From Pandoraea captiosa (lineage in GTDB: Bacteria > Pseudomonadota > Gammaproteobacteria > Burkholderiales > Burkholderiaceae): 64,000 nt of DNA. Below, piece after piece: positions 8,900 to 17,980 of the stretch. Position 1 is the first letter of the stretch; every line of letters begins with the position of its first letter. The translations under genes were made by a program, and so were the position numbers. The stretch is taken from contig NZ_CABPSQ010000001.1 of assembly GCF_902459775.1 (NCBI RefSeq), forward strand, positions 310,001 through 374,000, given 5' to 3'. The notes beneath the pieces were generated by a model. The model was not told where the DNA came from and made no database searches. It was given only the letters and a program-made list of their open reading frames with translations.

Positions 8900-8915
8900 T
8901 TTGCGCGTACGCATG
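8900..8915. promoter_or_regulatory. degenerate operator copy before the dehydrogenase gene
   Basis: TTTGCGCGTACGCATG keeps TTTGCG and TACGCA of the motif. Its centre is 56 bp from the 8844 site, similar to the 53-bp spacing of the permease pair, and it ends 31 bases before the dehydrogenase start. Confidence 0.5.
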
Positions 8916-8946
8916 TGAGTATACGTTTTCACGAGGATGAGCCGAG

Positions 8947-10236
8947 ATGAGGGTTGTGGTCATCGGTGCCGGTATCGCAGGGACGGTGACTGCGCTGGCG
9001 CTTTCGCGGGCGGGATGTAAAGTCGACATTATCGATAGTGCGGCGCAGGCTGCGCGGGGCGCCAGTCGCGCCAATGCCGGATTGATTTCGCCGGGGCATT
9101 GCTTTAGTTGGGCCGAGCCGGGCATCGTGGGCGTTGCGCTCAGGTCGTTGCTGGGGCAGGGCGACGGTATCGGTATTTGTCCGCCCTGGACGCCGTCGCT
9201 GCTGCGGTGGGGGACGCTTTTCGCGCGAGAAGGCACACGCGAGCGCTGGCTCCTGAATTCGAAGGCGGCGCTCGCGCTATCTGCCTTCTCGCGCGACGTG
9301 CTGTTCGGCGATACGGACATTGCACTTGACGCCTACGGTGGCCGCCACGACGGCATTCTTTATCTTTACGGCGAGAACGACATCCCAGGTCCGTACGACG
9401 AAGCATTGCTTGATCACGCAAAAGAGCCTTTCGAGCGCTTGACCTACGACATGCTGCTCGAACGTGAGCCGATGCTGCGATCCGCTTCGGTGAAGTTTGC
9501 GCGCGGCGTGTTTTGTCCGAGCGACGGTACGGGCGATGCCGCGCGTTACGCCGCCGCGGCGCTCGAGCGAGCGATACAACTCGGTGCGACGGCACACTTC
9601 GGTGAAAAGGTGCTTCGTCTCGATCTGAAGGGAGACGTCGTGTCTGGCGTCGAGACGGAGCGAGGCGTCTACAAGGCCGACGCCGTCGTCGTCACGGCGG
9701 GGCTGGCGTCTCGCAAGCTCCTGGCCCCGGTGGGTTATTCGCTGCCGATCTATCCGGTCACGGGTTACTCGCTGTCGTATCGCGTGAGTTCGTCTGCGCG
9801 TCCGCGCGTGGGTGCCGTGTCAATTCCGGACAAGGTGGCGTGGGCGGCGTTCGGTGATGACACGGTACGGTTCACGGGTTTCGCCGATATTGGCGTTCCG
9901 GGGCCCGCCAAGGCAACTGCACGGTTGCGTGCGTTGAGCCGGTTCGCCAGCGACGTGTATCCGGAAATTCGGGACGCGACACCGTCGCCGTGGGTCGGGC
10001 AACGGCCGATGACGCCCGACAACCTGCCATTTCTCGGTGCGTCCGGCCATAAGAATCTGTGGCTCAACTGCGGTCACGGCGCAATGGGCTGGACGATGGC
10101 GTGCGGTTCCGCGCGTATCGTGACGGATCTCATCCTCGAACGCACCCCGGCCATCGACCTCGCTCCCTATCGCTGGGACCGCTATGCGCGCCTGGGTCGG
10201 CGTACAGCGGTCGACCCATCCCGGACACGGCGTTAA
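8947..10236 (+). CDS. DadA-like FAD-dependent D-amino-acid dehydrogenase
   Basis: This 429-residue flavoprotein starts with a Rossmann FAD-binding motif, VVVIGAGIAGTVTALAL (GxGxxG at residues 7-12). It has the DAO/DadA-type C-terminal segment WVGQRPMTPDNLPFLG and NCGHGAMGWTMACGS. Such enzymes oxidatively deaminate D-amino acids to 2-oxo acids and pass electrons to the respiratory chain. The shared operators with the amino acid permease and the HTH-cupin regulator suggest a small catabolic regulon. Exact substrate is unknown; a DAO-type oxidase of another amino acid is possible, so no symbol is given. Confidence 0.82.
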   Translation: MRVVVIGAGIAGTVTALALSRAGCKVDIIDSAAQAARGASRANAGLISPGHCFSWAEPGIVGVALRSLLGQGDGIGICPPWTPSLLRWGTLFAREGTRERWLLNSKAALALSAFSRDVLFGDTDIALDAYGGRHDGILYLYGENDIPGPYDEALLDHAKEPFERLTYDMLLEREPMLRSASVKFARGVFCPSDGTGDAARYAAAALERAIQLGATAHFGEKVLRLDLKGDVVSGVETERGVYKADAVVVTAGLASRKLLAPVGYSLPIYPVTGYSLSYRVSSSARPRVGAVSIPDKVAWAAFGDDTVRFTGFADIGVPGPAKATARLRALSRFASDVYPEIRDATPSPWVGQRPMTPDNLPFLGASGHKNLWLNCGHGAMGWTMACGSARIVTDLILERTPAIDLAPYRWDRYARLGRRTAVDPSRTRR

Positions 10237-10273
10237 TGTTCCTGCCGGTGCCGCCGCGTGTCCCAGGCGCCCA

Positions 10274-10681
10274 TTACGCTCGCGGCATGGCCAATAGTTT
10301 GATCGCGGCGATAAACGGCTCCTTGTCGCGTGGCGATACCATCACCATTCGCCCATCGCGATAGTCGATGCGAAGCCGATCAAGGGATAACGCCGGGCTG
10401 GCGAACAGGCTGCGTGTCGCCGAAATATAGATGATGTCCTGGATGGGAATCTGCCATCTGAGCGGGCCGCAGTGTATGCGCAATTCGTCGGACGTCAATA
10501 GGTATCGGGTGTCAAGCAGGATCCATAAGGGAAGCAGAACGCCTAGCCCCGCGATCGGAATCAATTGACATAGTGCCGAGGCTGGCTGCGCAAGAAGTAT
10601 CTGGTAGCTGGCGTAGGCAGACGTGCCGACGGTGCCGGCCAGAACAATCATTGTCCACGTGTCGATTTTTGACTTGTACAT
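10274..10681 (-). CDS. small membrane protein with bacterial PH-like domain
   Basis: The product is about 135 residues if started at the ATG at 10681 (MYKSKIDTWT). Two hydrophobic segments (about 8-25 and 38-56) precede a C-terminal region with YLLTSDELRIHCGPLRWQIP, the pattern of YyaB-like/bPH domains (formerly DUF1200). Function is not known for the family. It is convergent with the dehydrogenase gene and lies downstream of the hydrolase gene in the same direction. Confidence 0.65.
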   Translation of the reverse strand: MYKSKIDTWTMIVLAGTVGTSAYASYQILLAQPASALCQLIPIAGLGVLLPLWILLDTRYLLTSDELRIHCGPLRWQIPIQDIIYISATRSLFASPALSLDRLRIDYRDGRMVMVSPRDKEPFIAAIKLLAMPRA

Positions 10682-10816
10682 GGCGTTTAGCGATGTTGGT
10701 TCGGTACCGAAGCCGGTCAACCATAGATCTAACGGGCGCTTGCTGTGTCGCAGGAGAGCGCTCCTGAAAATGCGCTCGAGCAAGCCGCTCAATGGCATTG
10801 CCGTATGCGGAACGAT

Positions 10817-11710
10817 TTATGAGTACTGCGAAATGAAGCGCAGGATTTCGTGGGCAACACGCGCAGGGGCTTCCCGTTGCGGAAAATGCCCTACCGCGTC
10901 GAATACAACCCGCTCGTAAGCCCCAGCGAAAAAATGTGCCCGGCCAGCGGACGTCTCCGGATGATTGCAAGTGTCGGCGCCGCCGTGGAGTACCAGCGTC
11001 GGCAATGACAGCACCGGTGGCGGATTCAGACGCGCTTCGTCATCGTCGTACTGAGGATCTCCCTCGGCAAAGCCCCATCGATGCCGATAGGAATGCAGCA
11101 CCACGTCTGCCCAGTCCGGGCCGATGAACGCGTTGTAAGCCTCCTCAAAGGCTTCTGCGGGATACCACTTGCCCGGGGCCCACGTGTCCCACATTTCTCG
11201 GGTGAAAGCGCGGCGTTCCTCTCTGATGAGCTGCTCGCCGCGTGGCGTTGCAAGTAGCCAGTGGTACCAGTAGTTGCGCGCCTGTAGCAGTGAAATACTT
11301 TGATTTGGGTCGTTCGTCCCATATCCCACGGACAACAACACCAGATGAGACGCCACATCCGCGCGCAGGCCGCAGGCATTTGCGGCAGCGCGGGCGCCCC
11401 AGTCATGTCCGACCAGGACGGGATCAACGATGCGCAGTGCGTCAATAAACTCCAGAAGATCGCGTCCGATGGCAGACAATTGTCCGCTGCGCACACTAGT
11501 TGCGTCGGAGAATCGCGTGGGGGCGAACCCGCGCAAAGCCGGTGCCAACACCCTGAAGCCAGCGGCGACGAGTGTGTGCGCCACTATCCGCCACGTCTCG
11601 GGGCTGTCTGGCCAACCGTGCATCAGGACTGCGGTGCGTTTTCCCGCAGCATTCCATTCAAGGTAGCCGACCGTCAGTTTCGACGTCTGGACGAACTGGT
11701 ATGAGCTCAT
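10817..11710 (-). CDS. alpha/beta hydrolase, epoxide hydrolase/dehalogenase-like
   Basis: This 297-residue hydrolase has the oxyanion-hole motif MHGWPDSPETW and the nucleophile elbow VGHDWGAR. The Asp nucleophile places it with epoxide hydrolases and haloalkane dehalogenases rather than Ser esterases. A C-terminal VGHFPQREAP supplies the catalytic His. It is divergently transcribed from a LysR-type regulator, a common arrangement for regulator and target. The substrate is unknown. Confidence 0.85.
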   Translation of the reverse strand: MSSYQFVQTSKLTVGYLEWNAAGKRTAVLMHGWPDSPETWRIVAHTLVAAGFRVLAPALRGFAPTRFSDATSVRSGQLSAIGRDLLEFIDALRIVDPVLVGHDWGARAAANACGLRADVASHLVLLSVGYGTNDPNQSISLLQARNYWYHWLLATPRGEQLIREERRAFTREMWDTWAPGKWYPAEAFEEAYNAFIGPDWADVVLHSYRHRWGFAEGDPQYDDDEARLNPPPVLSLPTLVLHGGADTCNHPETSAGRAHFFAGAYERVVFDAVGHFPQREAPARVAHEILRFISQYS

Positions 11711-11773
11711 TACCGCTCCTCGTTGAGATTGACGAGCCCATCGTAGTCATCCAGCTAGTGACGATTAGTGATT

Positions 11774-11797
11774 AATTGGCGCCTATAATGCGCAATT
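11774..11797 (+). promoter_or_regulatory. dyad with -10 box between hydrolase and lysR genes
   Basis: AATTGGCGC (11774-11782) and GCGCAATT (11790-11797) form an almost perfect dyad with a 7-base spacer. The spacer region contains TATAAT (11784-11789), a consensus -10 for the LysR gene. This fits an autoregulatory LysR site, though the usual T-N11-A pattern was not used as proof. Confidence 0.5.
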
Positions 11798-11819
11798 CGT
11801 GTCTAATTGAAGATCTGCC

Positions 11820-12713
11820 ATGACCGACACATCATCGTCGTCAGCCCGACTCGACATCGTTTTGCTACGGACTTTCTTGTTCGTTGTGGAGTCTCGTGGC
11901 TTTGCGCAGGCTGGTGAGCGGCTGGCGTTGACGCCCTCGGCCGTTAGCGGCCACATTCGGCGACTGGAAGGCATGGTCGGAGCGCGCCTCCTCGAACGCA
12001 CCACCCGGCGTCTTCAGGTCACCCTGGCGGGCGAGACCCTGCTGGCATATGCCAGGAACATCGTTGACCTTGAGCGCGAAGCGGTCGCCCGCCTGAAGGG
12101 CGACCCCATTTCGGGCCGGATTCGCGTCGGCGCTTCCGAAGACTTCGCAGGCGCGTGGTTGCCGGGCGTTCTGCACGCCTTCCAGCGCTGGCATCCACAG
12201 GCATCGATCGAGTTGAAGGTCGGCATCACAACGGACCTTCTCAAGCAGCAGGCGCGCGGAAAAATCGATCTCGTCTTCGGCAAACGCTGCGCGTTGTCCG
12301 ACACCGCGGGTGAGTTGCTTTGGGAGGAGCCCTTGGTTTGGGCATACGCCGCACACGCTCCCTTCACTCAGGATGTCACGGTGCCCCTGGCGGTCTTTCC
12401 CGAGCCTTGTATCTACCGGGAATCGGCGATCGCGGCGCTGGGTGCGGCTGCGCGTCCGTGGCGGGTAGCGCTGGAGAGCAGCAGCATGGCGGGCTGTATT
12501 TCTGCGGCGCGATCCGGTTTTGCCGTCGCACCCATTGCACAAAGCCAGATGCGAAGCGGACTCCGGGAACTGACCGAACACGACGGCATGCCGGCGCTTC
12601 CGTTCGCCAGGTTCTATGCGTTTACACGAGAGAGCCGTCCCACAACGCAGGCGCTGCTGAAAGCTGCGCGTGAGGCAGGTGGCGCCGGCAAGTTTTATCG
12701 TTGGGAAATGTGA
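11820..12713 (+). CDS. LysR-family transcriptional regulator
   Basis: This 297-residue protein has an N-terminal winged HTH (about residues 10-70, FVVESRGFAQAGERLALTPS then AVSGHIRRLE) and a C-terminal periplasmic-binding-protein-like effector domain. It is divergent from the alpha/beta hydrolase and probably controls it. The effector is unknown. Confidence 0.9.
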   Translation: MTDTSSSSARLDIVLLRTFLFVVESRGFAQAGERLALTPSAVSGHIRRLEGMVGARLLERTTRRLQVTLAGETLLAYARNIVDLEREAVARLKGDPISGRIRVGASEDFAGAWLPGVLHAFQRWHPQASIELKVGITTDLLKQQARGKIDLVFGKRCALSDTAGELLWEEPLVWAYAAHAPFTQDVTVPLAVFPEPCIYRESAIAALGAAARPWRVALESSSMAGCISAARSGFAVAPIAQSQMRSGLRELTEHDGMPALPFARFYAFTRESRPTTQALLKAAREAGGAGKFYRWEM

Positions 12714-12940
12714 GGCGCAAAACGCCGCGAACAGCGCTTTGCCCGAGCCCGCGTCGTTGGAGGCTTTTTTCGCGCGGCGTTCACCGATACCATGGGGCAC
12801 GCGGGCGCGATTCAGGTCGAATCGTGAACCGGCGTGCTACGCGGTGCGTCGGACGCGCGCGGCGACGGATCGGCTGCGGGCTACTGATCGCGGCGGCGTT
12901 TCGGTGCTGGTTTGGGGTCTAGTCGGGGTTTTCGAAATTC

Positions 12941-13030
12941 TGGCGGAGGCGGTGAGATTCGAACTCACGGAAGGGTTACCCCTTCGCCGGTTTTCAAGAC
13001 CGGTCCATTAAACCACTCTGGCACGCCTCC
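12941..13030 (-). tRNA. tRNA-Ser (anticodon UGA)
   Basis: On the minus strand the 90-base sequence starts GGAGGCGTGCC and ends CGCCTCCGCCA, with CCA encoded. The anticodon stem-loop CCGGTCTTGAAAACCGG gives anticodon TGA. A long variable arm (GAAGGGGTAACCCCTTC) and the T-loop GTTCGAATC identify the class II serine tRNA. Apparent ORFs over this locus are artefacts. Confidence 0.97.
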
Positions 13031-13355
13031 GGGGCGTTGCGCACGACGCAAGGTCGTGGCTCAGGATGCTGTCGTGATGACAGCATTGAGATGCGTGCGG
13101 TCCGGGAGAATCGGCGTCGGAATCGCTGGCGCTCCGGCGCAGGCCAGTACCGCACGGCAGCGCGCATTATACCTGCTCATGCCATGATGTGAAGCCATGT
13201 GTGCATCGAAATCGCCTCACACCCCGCTAATTTGCTAGTGTTTCCCCCGTCACCCCTTGTCTTGTCCCGTTCCGGCATGCATCATTCCCGAATGACGTGC
13301 GGTGTACGCCCCCGGCGTTACCGTGCGAGGCCAGACATGACCCGGAGACAACCGC
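13031..13355. other. intergenic region between tRNA-Ser and acyl-CoA synthetase
   Basis: These 325 bases hold the tRNA promoter described at 13166-13193 and the leader of the acyl-CoA synthetase gene, including CGGAG about 8 bases before its ATG. I see no coding frame with convincing protein character. Confidence 0.6.
13166..13193 (-). promoter_or_regulatory. probable promoter of tRNA-Ser
   Basis: On the minus strand, TTCACA (complement of 13188-13193), a 16-bp spacer and TATAAT (complement of 13166-13171) are followed by GCGCGC. A GC-rich discriminator is typical of stable-RNA promoters under stringent control. The tRNA begins about 135 bases downstream. Confidence 0.5.
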
Positions 13356-15095
13356 ATGGATGCCGACACCTCCCGCGCCCCCGCCCAAGAGACGTCAAAT
13401 GACGCCGGTGGCGAGCGCAAGGCACTCGCCCCAACCGACGGCGCCCCCACTGCCAACGCATTTTCCTGGCAGATTCCCACGCTCTACAACATCGGCGTCG
13501 ACGTTTGCGACAAATGGGCCGACGGGACCAACCGGCTCGCGCTCGTGCACGAGAGCGCAGACGGCTCGCATGTGCGCCTCACGTTCGATGTCCTGAAACA
13601 ACTCTCCAATCAGCTCGCCAACGAATGGCGCGCCCAGGGCGTGAAAGCCGGGGACCGCATCGGCATCTTTCTGCCCCAGTCGCCCGCCACGCTCGTCGCG
13701 CACGTCGCCGCCTACAAGCTCGGCGCCATCGCCGTGCCGCTATTCACGCTCTTCGGTCCCGAAGCGCTCGCCTATCGCCTGCAAAACTCAGGCGCCGCCG
13801 TGCTTGTGACCGATCTGGCCAGCATTGGCAAGATCGACGACATTCGTGCCGAGTTGCCCGACCTGCGCCTCGTGTATGTGGTCCATGACGACTTGCCCGA
13901 AGCGCACCACCATGTGGCGGACGATCAGGACTGGGGTGTCGCCGAGGACGGACTGCTCGCGCTGTGGCCTGCCATCGCGTCACGCGACGCGCATTTCGAA
14001 CCCGTTCAGACACGTGCGGATGCCCCCGCGCTGATCATCTACACCTCCGGCACCACCGGCAAACCCAAAGGGGCCTTGCACGCGCATCGGGTGTTGCTCG
14101 GCCATTTGCCCGGCGTCGAGACGTCGCATAACGGATTCCCTCGGGAAGGCGACCTGATCTGGACACCTGCCGACTGGGCCTGGATCGGCGGACTGCTCGA
14201 CGTACTGCTGCCGGCGCTGCATCACGGCGTGCCCGTGCTGTCCAGACGCTTCGAAAAGTTCGACCCGGTCGCAGCGTTCGATCTGATGGCGCGCCACGGT
14301 GTGCGCAACACCTTCCTGCCACCGACGGCCCTCAAGATGTTGCGCACCGTGCCGTCGCCGCGCGAGCACTGGCCGTTGCAATTGCGCTCGGTCGCCAGCG
14401 GCGGCGAATCGCTCGGCCCGGAGTTGCTGGCGTGGGGGCGCGAGCATCTCGGCGTCGACATCAACGAGTTCTACGGGCAGACGGAATGCAATATGGTCGT
14501 GTCCTCCTGCGCGGCGGAATTTCCCGCATTGCCGGGCGCGATCGGGCGTGCCGTACGCGGACACGCCGTGACCATCGTGGACGACGACGGCACGCCGTTG
14601 CCGACCGGCGCAGTCGGTAACATCGCCATTGCGCGACCGAATCCGGTCATGTTCCTCGGCTACTGGCATAACCCCGACGCGACGATGGAGAAGTATCGCG
14701 GCGACTTTCTGCTCACGGGAGACTCGGGTTTCGTCGACGAGAACGGGTACATCACCTTCACGGGACGCTCGGACGATGTGATCACCAGCGCCGGCTATCG
14801 TATCGGCCCGGGTCCCATCGAGGACTGCCTGATCCGACATCCGTCGGTGCAGTTCGCCGCCGTCATCGGCGAGCCAGACGAATTGCGCACGGAGATCGTC
14901 AAAGCGTTCGTCGTGCTGCGTGAAGGGCACGAGCCGTCCGACGCGCTTGCCAGGGAGATCCAGACGTTCGTGAAGAGCCGTCTGGCCGCGCACGAATACC
15001 CGCGCAAGGTGGTCTTCCTGCCGGAGCTTCCGATGACGGTGACCGGCAAGATCATCCGCAAGGCGCTCAGGGAGATGGGAACGGCGCTGGGGTGA
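13356..15095 (+). CDS. AMP-binding acyl-CoA synthetase
   Basis: This 579-residue ANL-superfamily ligase activates a carboxylic acid with ATP and CoA. Core motifs are present: IIYTSGTTGKPKGALHAH (A3, near residue 225), EFYGQTECN (A5), LLTGDSGFVDENG (A7), GRSDDVITSAGYRIGP (A8) and MTVTGKIIRKALR with the catalytic Lys (A10). The WTPADWAWIGG segment resembles the medium-chain ACSM-like branch. About 35 Pro/Ala/Thr-rich residues precede the domain. Chain-length specificity cannot be read. Confidence 0.88.
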   Translation: MDADTSRAPAQETSNDAGGERKALAPTDGAPTANAFSWQIPTLYNIGVDVCDKWADGTNRLALVHESADGSHVRLTFDVLKQLSNQLANEWRAQGVKAGDRIGIFLPQSPATLVAHVAAYKLGAIAVPLFTLFGPEALAYRLQNSGAAVLVTDLASIGKIDDIRAELPDLRLVYVVHDDLPEAHHHVADDQDWGVAEDGLLALWPAIASRDAHFEPVQTRADAPALIIYTSGTTGKPKGALHAHRVLLGHLPGVETSHNGFPREGDLIWTPADWAWIGGLLDVLLPALHHGVPVLSRRFEKFDPVAAFDLMARHGVRNTFLPPTALKMLRTVPSPREHWPLQLRSVASGGESLGPELLAWGREHLGVDINEFYGQTECNMVVSSCAAEFPALPGAIGRAVRGHAVTIVDDDGTPLPTGAVGNIAIARPNPVMFLGYWHNPDATMEKYRGDFLLTGDSGFVDENGYITFTGRSDDVITSAGYRIGPGPIEDCLIRHPSVQFAAVIGEPDELRTEIVKAFVVLREGHEPSDALAREIQTFVKSRLAAHEYPRKVVFLPELPMTVTGKIIRKALREMGTALG

Positions 15096-15132
15096 GATGC
15101 AGCGGACATGGTCTGTGCGTCATCAAAATCAG

Positions 15133-15167
15133 ACGGCGGGACATCCTCGGTGAAGATGTCCCGCCGT
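15133..15167. terminator. bidirectional terminator between acyl-CoA synthetase and hemW
   Basis: ACGGCGGGACATC (15133-15145) and GATGTCCCGCCGT (15155-15167) pair perfectly over 13 bp with a 9-base loop. On the minus strand the stem is followed by CTGATTTTG, so it best serves hemW. It separates two convergent genes. Confidence 0.75.
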
Positions 15168-15192
15168 TCTGGTTCGTGCCGTTGCCCGACGC

Positions 15193-16413
15193 CTACTTGC
15201 CGTCGCGCTCCAGAAACATCCCTTGCAAGTCGTTGAGAAAGCGTTGCCCCAACTCCGTGGGGGCGATGCGTTGCGGGTCGTCGACGAGCAGGCCCTTTTC
15301 GACGCCGGCCGCAAGCGCCCTGGCGATTTTCGCCATCGGCAAACCCGTGCGATCGGCGAATAGTTCGCTCTTCACGCCATCGGTCAGACGCAGGGCGTTG
15401 AGCATGAACTCGAATGGCAGATCGCGGGCATCGACCTCGCGTTCTTCCTGAATCGCATTGCCCTCGGTCGCCGTCTCCATGTATCGCTGCGGATGCTTGT
15501 GACGCACCTGACGCAGCACGCGATGCGGAAACGAAATCTTGCTGTGCGCCCCCGCGCCAATGCCAAGGTAGTCGCCGAATTCCCAGTAGTTCAGGTTGTG
15601 CTTCGCGCGCCTGTGCGGCTGCGCGTAGGCGGACACCTCGTAGTGCCCGTAACCGGCTGCGGCCGTGCGCTGCGCAATCCAGTCCTGCATATCGGCGGCG
15701 GTGTCGTCGTCCGGCACGGTGGGCGGGTACTTGTGGAATTGCGTGTTCGGCTCGAGCGTGAGGTGGTACAGCGACAAATGGGGCGGGGCGAACGAGATCG
15801 CCGTTTCCACGTCCTGCTGACACTGCGCCAGCGTCTGGTTGGGCAGCGCGAACATCAGGTCGAGGTTGAAGTTCTCGAAGTTCGCCTGTGCAATCTCGAT
15901 CGCATGACGGGCTTCGTTGCCATCGTGAATGCGCCCGAGCGCTTTCAGATGCTCGCTGTTGAAACTCTGAATGCCGATCGACAACCGGTTGATGCCGCTC
16001 GCGCGGAAGCTTCGGAACTTGTCCGCCTCGAACGTGCCGGGGTTGGCTTCCATCGTGATTTCGGCGTCGGCGTCGAGCGGCAGCAGGGCGCGCAGATCGG
16101 ACAACAATCGATCCAGCCCTGCCGCCGACAACAGGCTCGGGGTGCCGCCACCGATGAAAACGGTGTGCACCGGACGTCCCCAAACGAGTGGCATGGCCTG
16201 TTCGAGATCTTGCCGCAGTGCATCCAGATACGCCTGCTCGGGGAACGCTTGCGCGCCCCCTTCTCCACGCCACTCATGCGAATTGAAGTCGCAATACGGG
16301 CACTTGCGTACGCACCACGGAAAGTGCACGTACAGCGACATCGGCGGCAACGCCGGCAGGCTGATCTTGCCGGGCCGCAGAAAGTTCTGCACGGGCAGCG
16401 CTGACTGACTCAT
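15193..16413 (-). CDS. hemW: radical SAM heme chaperone HemW
   Basis: This 406-residue protein has the radical-SAM cluster CVRKCPYCDFNSH (CxxxCxxC, about residues 34-41), preceded by SLYVHFPW. FIGGGTPSLL and YHLTLEPNTQF follow, and the HemW C-terminal domain is present. It lacks the extended N-terminus of true coproporphyrinogen oxidase HemN. It is the last gene of the rph-rdgB-hemW run, starting 5 bases after rdgB ends. The open frame extends upstream, but the ATG at 16413 fits the family start. Confidence 0.92.
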   Translation of the reverse strand: MSQSALPVQNFLRPGKISLPALPPMSLYVHFPWCVRKCPYCDFNSHEWRGEGGAQAFPEQAYLDALRQDLEQAMPLVWGRPVHTVFIGGGTPSLLSAAGLDRLLSDLRALLPLDADAEITMEANPGTFEADKFRSFRASGINRLSIGIQSFNSEHLKALGRIHDGNEARHAIEIAQANFENFNLDLMFALPNQTLAQCQQDVETAISFAPPHLSLYHLTLEPNTQFHKYPPTVPDDDTAADMQDWIAQRTAAAGYGHYEVSAYAQPHRRAKHNLNYWEFGDYLGIGAGAHSKISFPHRVLRQVRHKHPQRYMETATEGNAIQEEREVDARDLPFEFMLNALRLTDGVKSELFADRTGLPMAKIARALAAGVEKGLLVDDPQRIAPTELGQRFLNDLQGMFLERDGK

Positions 16414-16418
16414 ACCGC

Positions 16419-17036
16419 TTACGCCTCCCGCCCCAGCTTGTCGAGCAGCACACGCAACGCGCGCGCCCGATGGCTGTGAGCGTTCTTCACGGCGGGGTCG
16501 AGTTCGGCGGCCGTCTGATTCAACGAGCGGATGAGGAAGTGCGGGTCGTAGCCGAAGCCATGCGCGCCGCGTGCGTCGTCGACGATCTCGCCGTCCCAGC
16601 GGCCTTCCGCGATGATCGGCTGCGGGTCCTGTGCGTGACGCACGAGGACGAGCGCGGCGAAGTAGTAGGCGTCGCGATAGCCGGGCGTATCCGCGTGCGG
16701 CGCGAGCTGTTCGATCAGGTGACGGTTGTTTGCGGCGTCCGACTTCTCGCGTCCGGCACGTGCGGCGTAACGCGCCGAATAGACGCCGGGCGCGCCGCCC
16801 AGGATCGGCACGCACAGCCCGGAGTCGTCGGCGAGCGCGGGCAGGCCGGTGGCCGCGGCCGCATGCCGGGCCTTGGTCAGCGCGTTTTCGATGAAGGTGA
16901 CGTGAGGCTCATCGGCCTCGGACACGCCGAGCATGCCCTGCGGCACGAGTTCGATGCCGAGCGGTTCGAACAACGAGGCAAACTCGCGCAGCTTGCCCGG
17001 GTTGTTCGAGGCCAGCACGATTTTCTGCATGGCCAT
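16419..17036 (-). CDS. rdgB: RdgB/HAM1-type XTP/dITP pyrophosphatase
   Basis: This 205-residue enzyme removes ITP, dITP and XTP from nucleotide pools. It has the N-terminal IVLASNNPGKLREF, ADDSGLCVPILGGAPGVYSA and HGFGYDPHFLI motifs of the family. GGAG eight bases before the ATG at 17036 supports the start MAMQ over MQ. It begins 2 bases after the rph stop and is translationally close-coupled to it. Confidence 0.95.
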   Translation of the reverse strand: MAMQKIVLASNNPGKLREFASLFEPLGIELVPQGMLGVSEADEPHVTFIENALTKARHAAAATGLPALADDSGLCVPILGGAPGVYSARYAARAGREKSDAANNRHLIEQLAPHADTPGYRDAYYFAALVLVRHAQDPQPIIAEGRWDGEIVDDARGAHGFGYDPHFLIRSLNQTAAELDPAVKNAHSHRARALRVLLDKLGREA

Positions 17037-17038
17037 CG

Positions 17039-17767
17039 TCAGACTCCGAGGGCGCGCTTTTGCGCGTCGATCAGCTGGCGGATGCCGGCGTCGGCCAGAT
17101 CGAGCAGCACATTGCTTTGCGCACGCGTGAACGGTTCGCCTTCGGCCGTGCCCTGAATTTCGACGAAACCGCCTTCGCTCGTCATGATGACATTCATGTC
17201 GGTGTCGCACGCCGAGTCTTCGGCGTAATTCAGGTCGAGCACCGGCTGGCCCTGATACAGACCGACGGAGACCGCGGCGACATGGGCGCGGATCGGGGAC
17301 GCGTCGAGCTTGCCGTCGGCGATGAGCTTCGAGACCGCGTCGTGCGCCGCCACGAACGCGCCGGTAATCGACGCGCATCGCGTGCCGCCATCGGCCTGGA
17401 TGACGTCGCAGTCGATCTGGATGGTGCGCGCACCGAACTTTTCGAGATCGAAGACGGCGCGCAGCGAGCGGCCGATCAGGCGCTGAATTTCCTGCGTGCG
17501 TCCGCTTTGCTTGCCACGGGCGGCTTCACGATCGCCGCGCGTGTGCGTGGCGCGCGGCAGCATGCCGTACTCGGCGGTCAGCCAGCCCTGGCCCGAATCG
17601 CGCAGAAAACCCGGCACTTTTTCTTCGACGCTGGCCGTACAGATGACCTTGGTTTCGCCGCATTCGATCAGCACGGATCCTTCGGCGTAGCGGGTGTATT
17701 GGCGGGTGATGCGCACGGGGCGCAATGCGTCTTGCGCACGGCCGTCCGGGCGGGTGATTTGGGTCAT
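17039..17767 (-). CDS. rph: ribonuclease PH
   Basis: This 242-residue phosphorolytic exoribonuclease trims tRNA 3' ends. Typical segments are [33 protein letters not shown] and [20 protein letters not shown]. The C-terminal end is complete, unlike the frameshifted E. coli K-12 copy. It heads rph-rdgB-hemW and is divergent from yicC. Confidence 0.96.
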   Translation of the reverse strand: MTQITRPDGRAQDALRPVRITRQYTRYAEGSVLIECGETKVICTASVEEKVPGFLRDSGQGWLTAEYGMLPRATHTRGDREAARGKQSGRTQEIQRLIGRSLRAVFDLEKFGARTIQIDCDVIQADGGTRCASITGAFVAAHDAVSKLIADGKLDASPIRAHVAAVSVGLYQGQPVLDLNYAEDSACDTDMNVIMTSEGGFVEIQGTAEGEPFTRAQSNVLLDLADAGIRQLIDAQKRALGV

Positions 17768-17980
17768 GAGTGAGTGTCCTGCGAGGTGAATTTATGCGGC
17801 AATACCCGAATGGTATCGCTAAACGTCCCTGGCATGCGGGCAGCGCGCCGGCTCGGCGCGCGGATTCGGGAGCGCCGGGCCGGAAAATGCGATAATCGCT
17901 TTTCATCCATTGCATGCGAAACCGGTTGCTGCACGGCCCCGCTGAAAAACTGTCACGGCGCTGTGGTACCGGTCACCCCG

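Noticed and set aside
12670-13187. small ORFs containing peptides such as GGGEIRTHGRV
   Set aside because: They cross the tRNA-Ser gene on its opposite strand. This peptide pattern is a well-known artefact of antisense tRNA-Ser translation.
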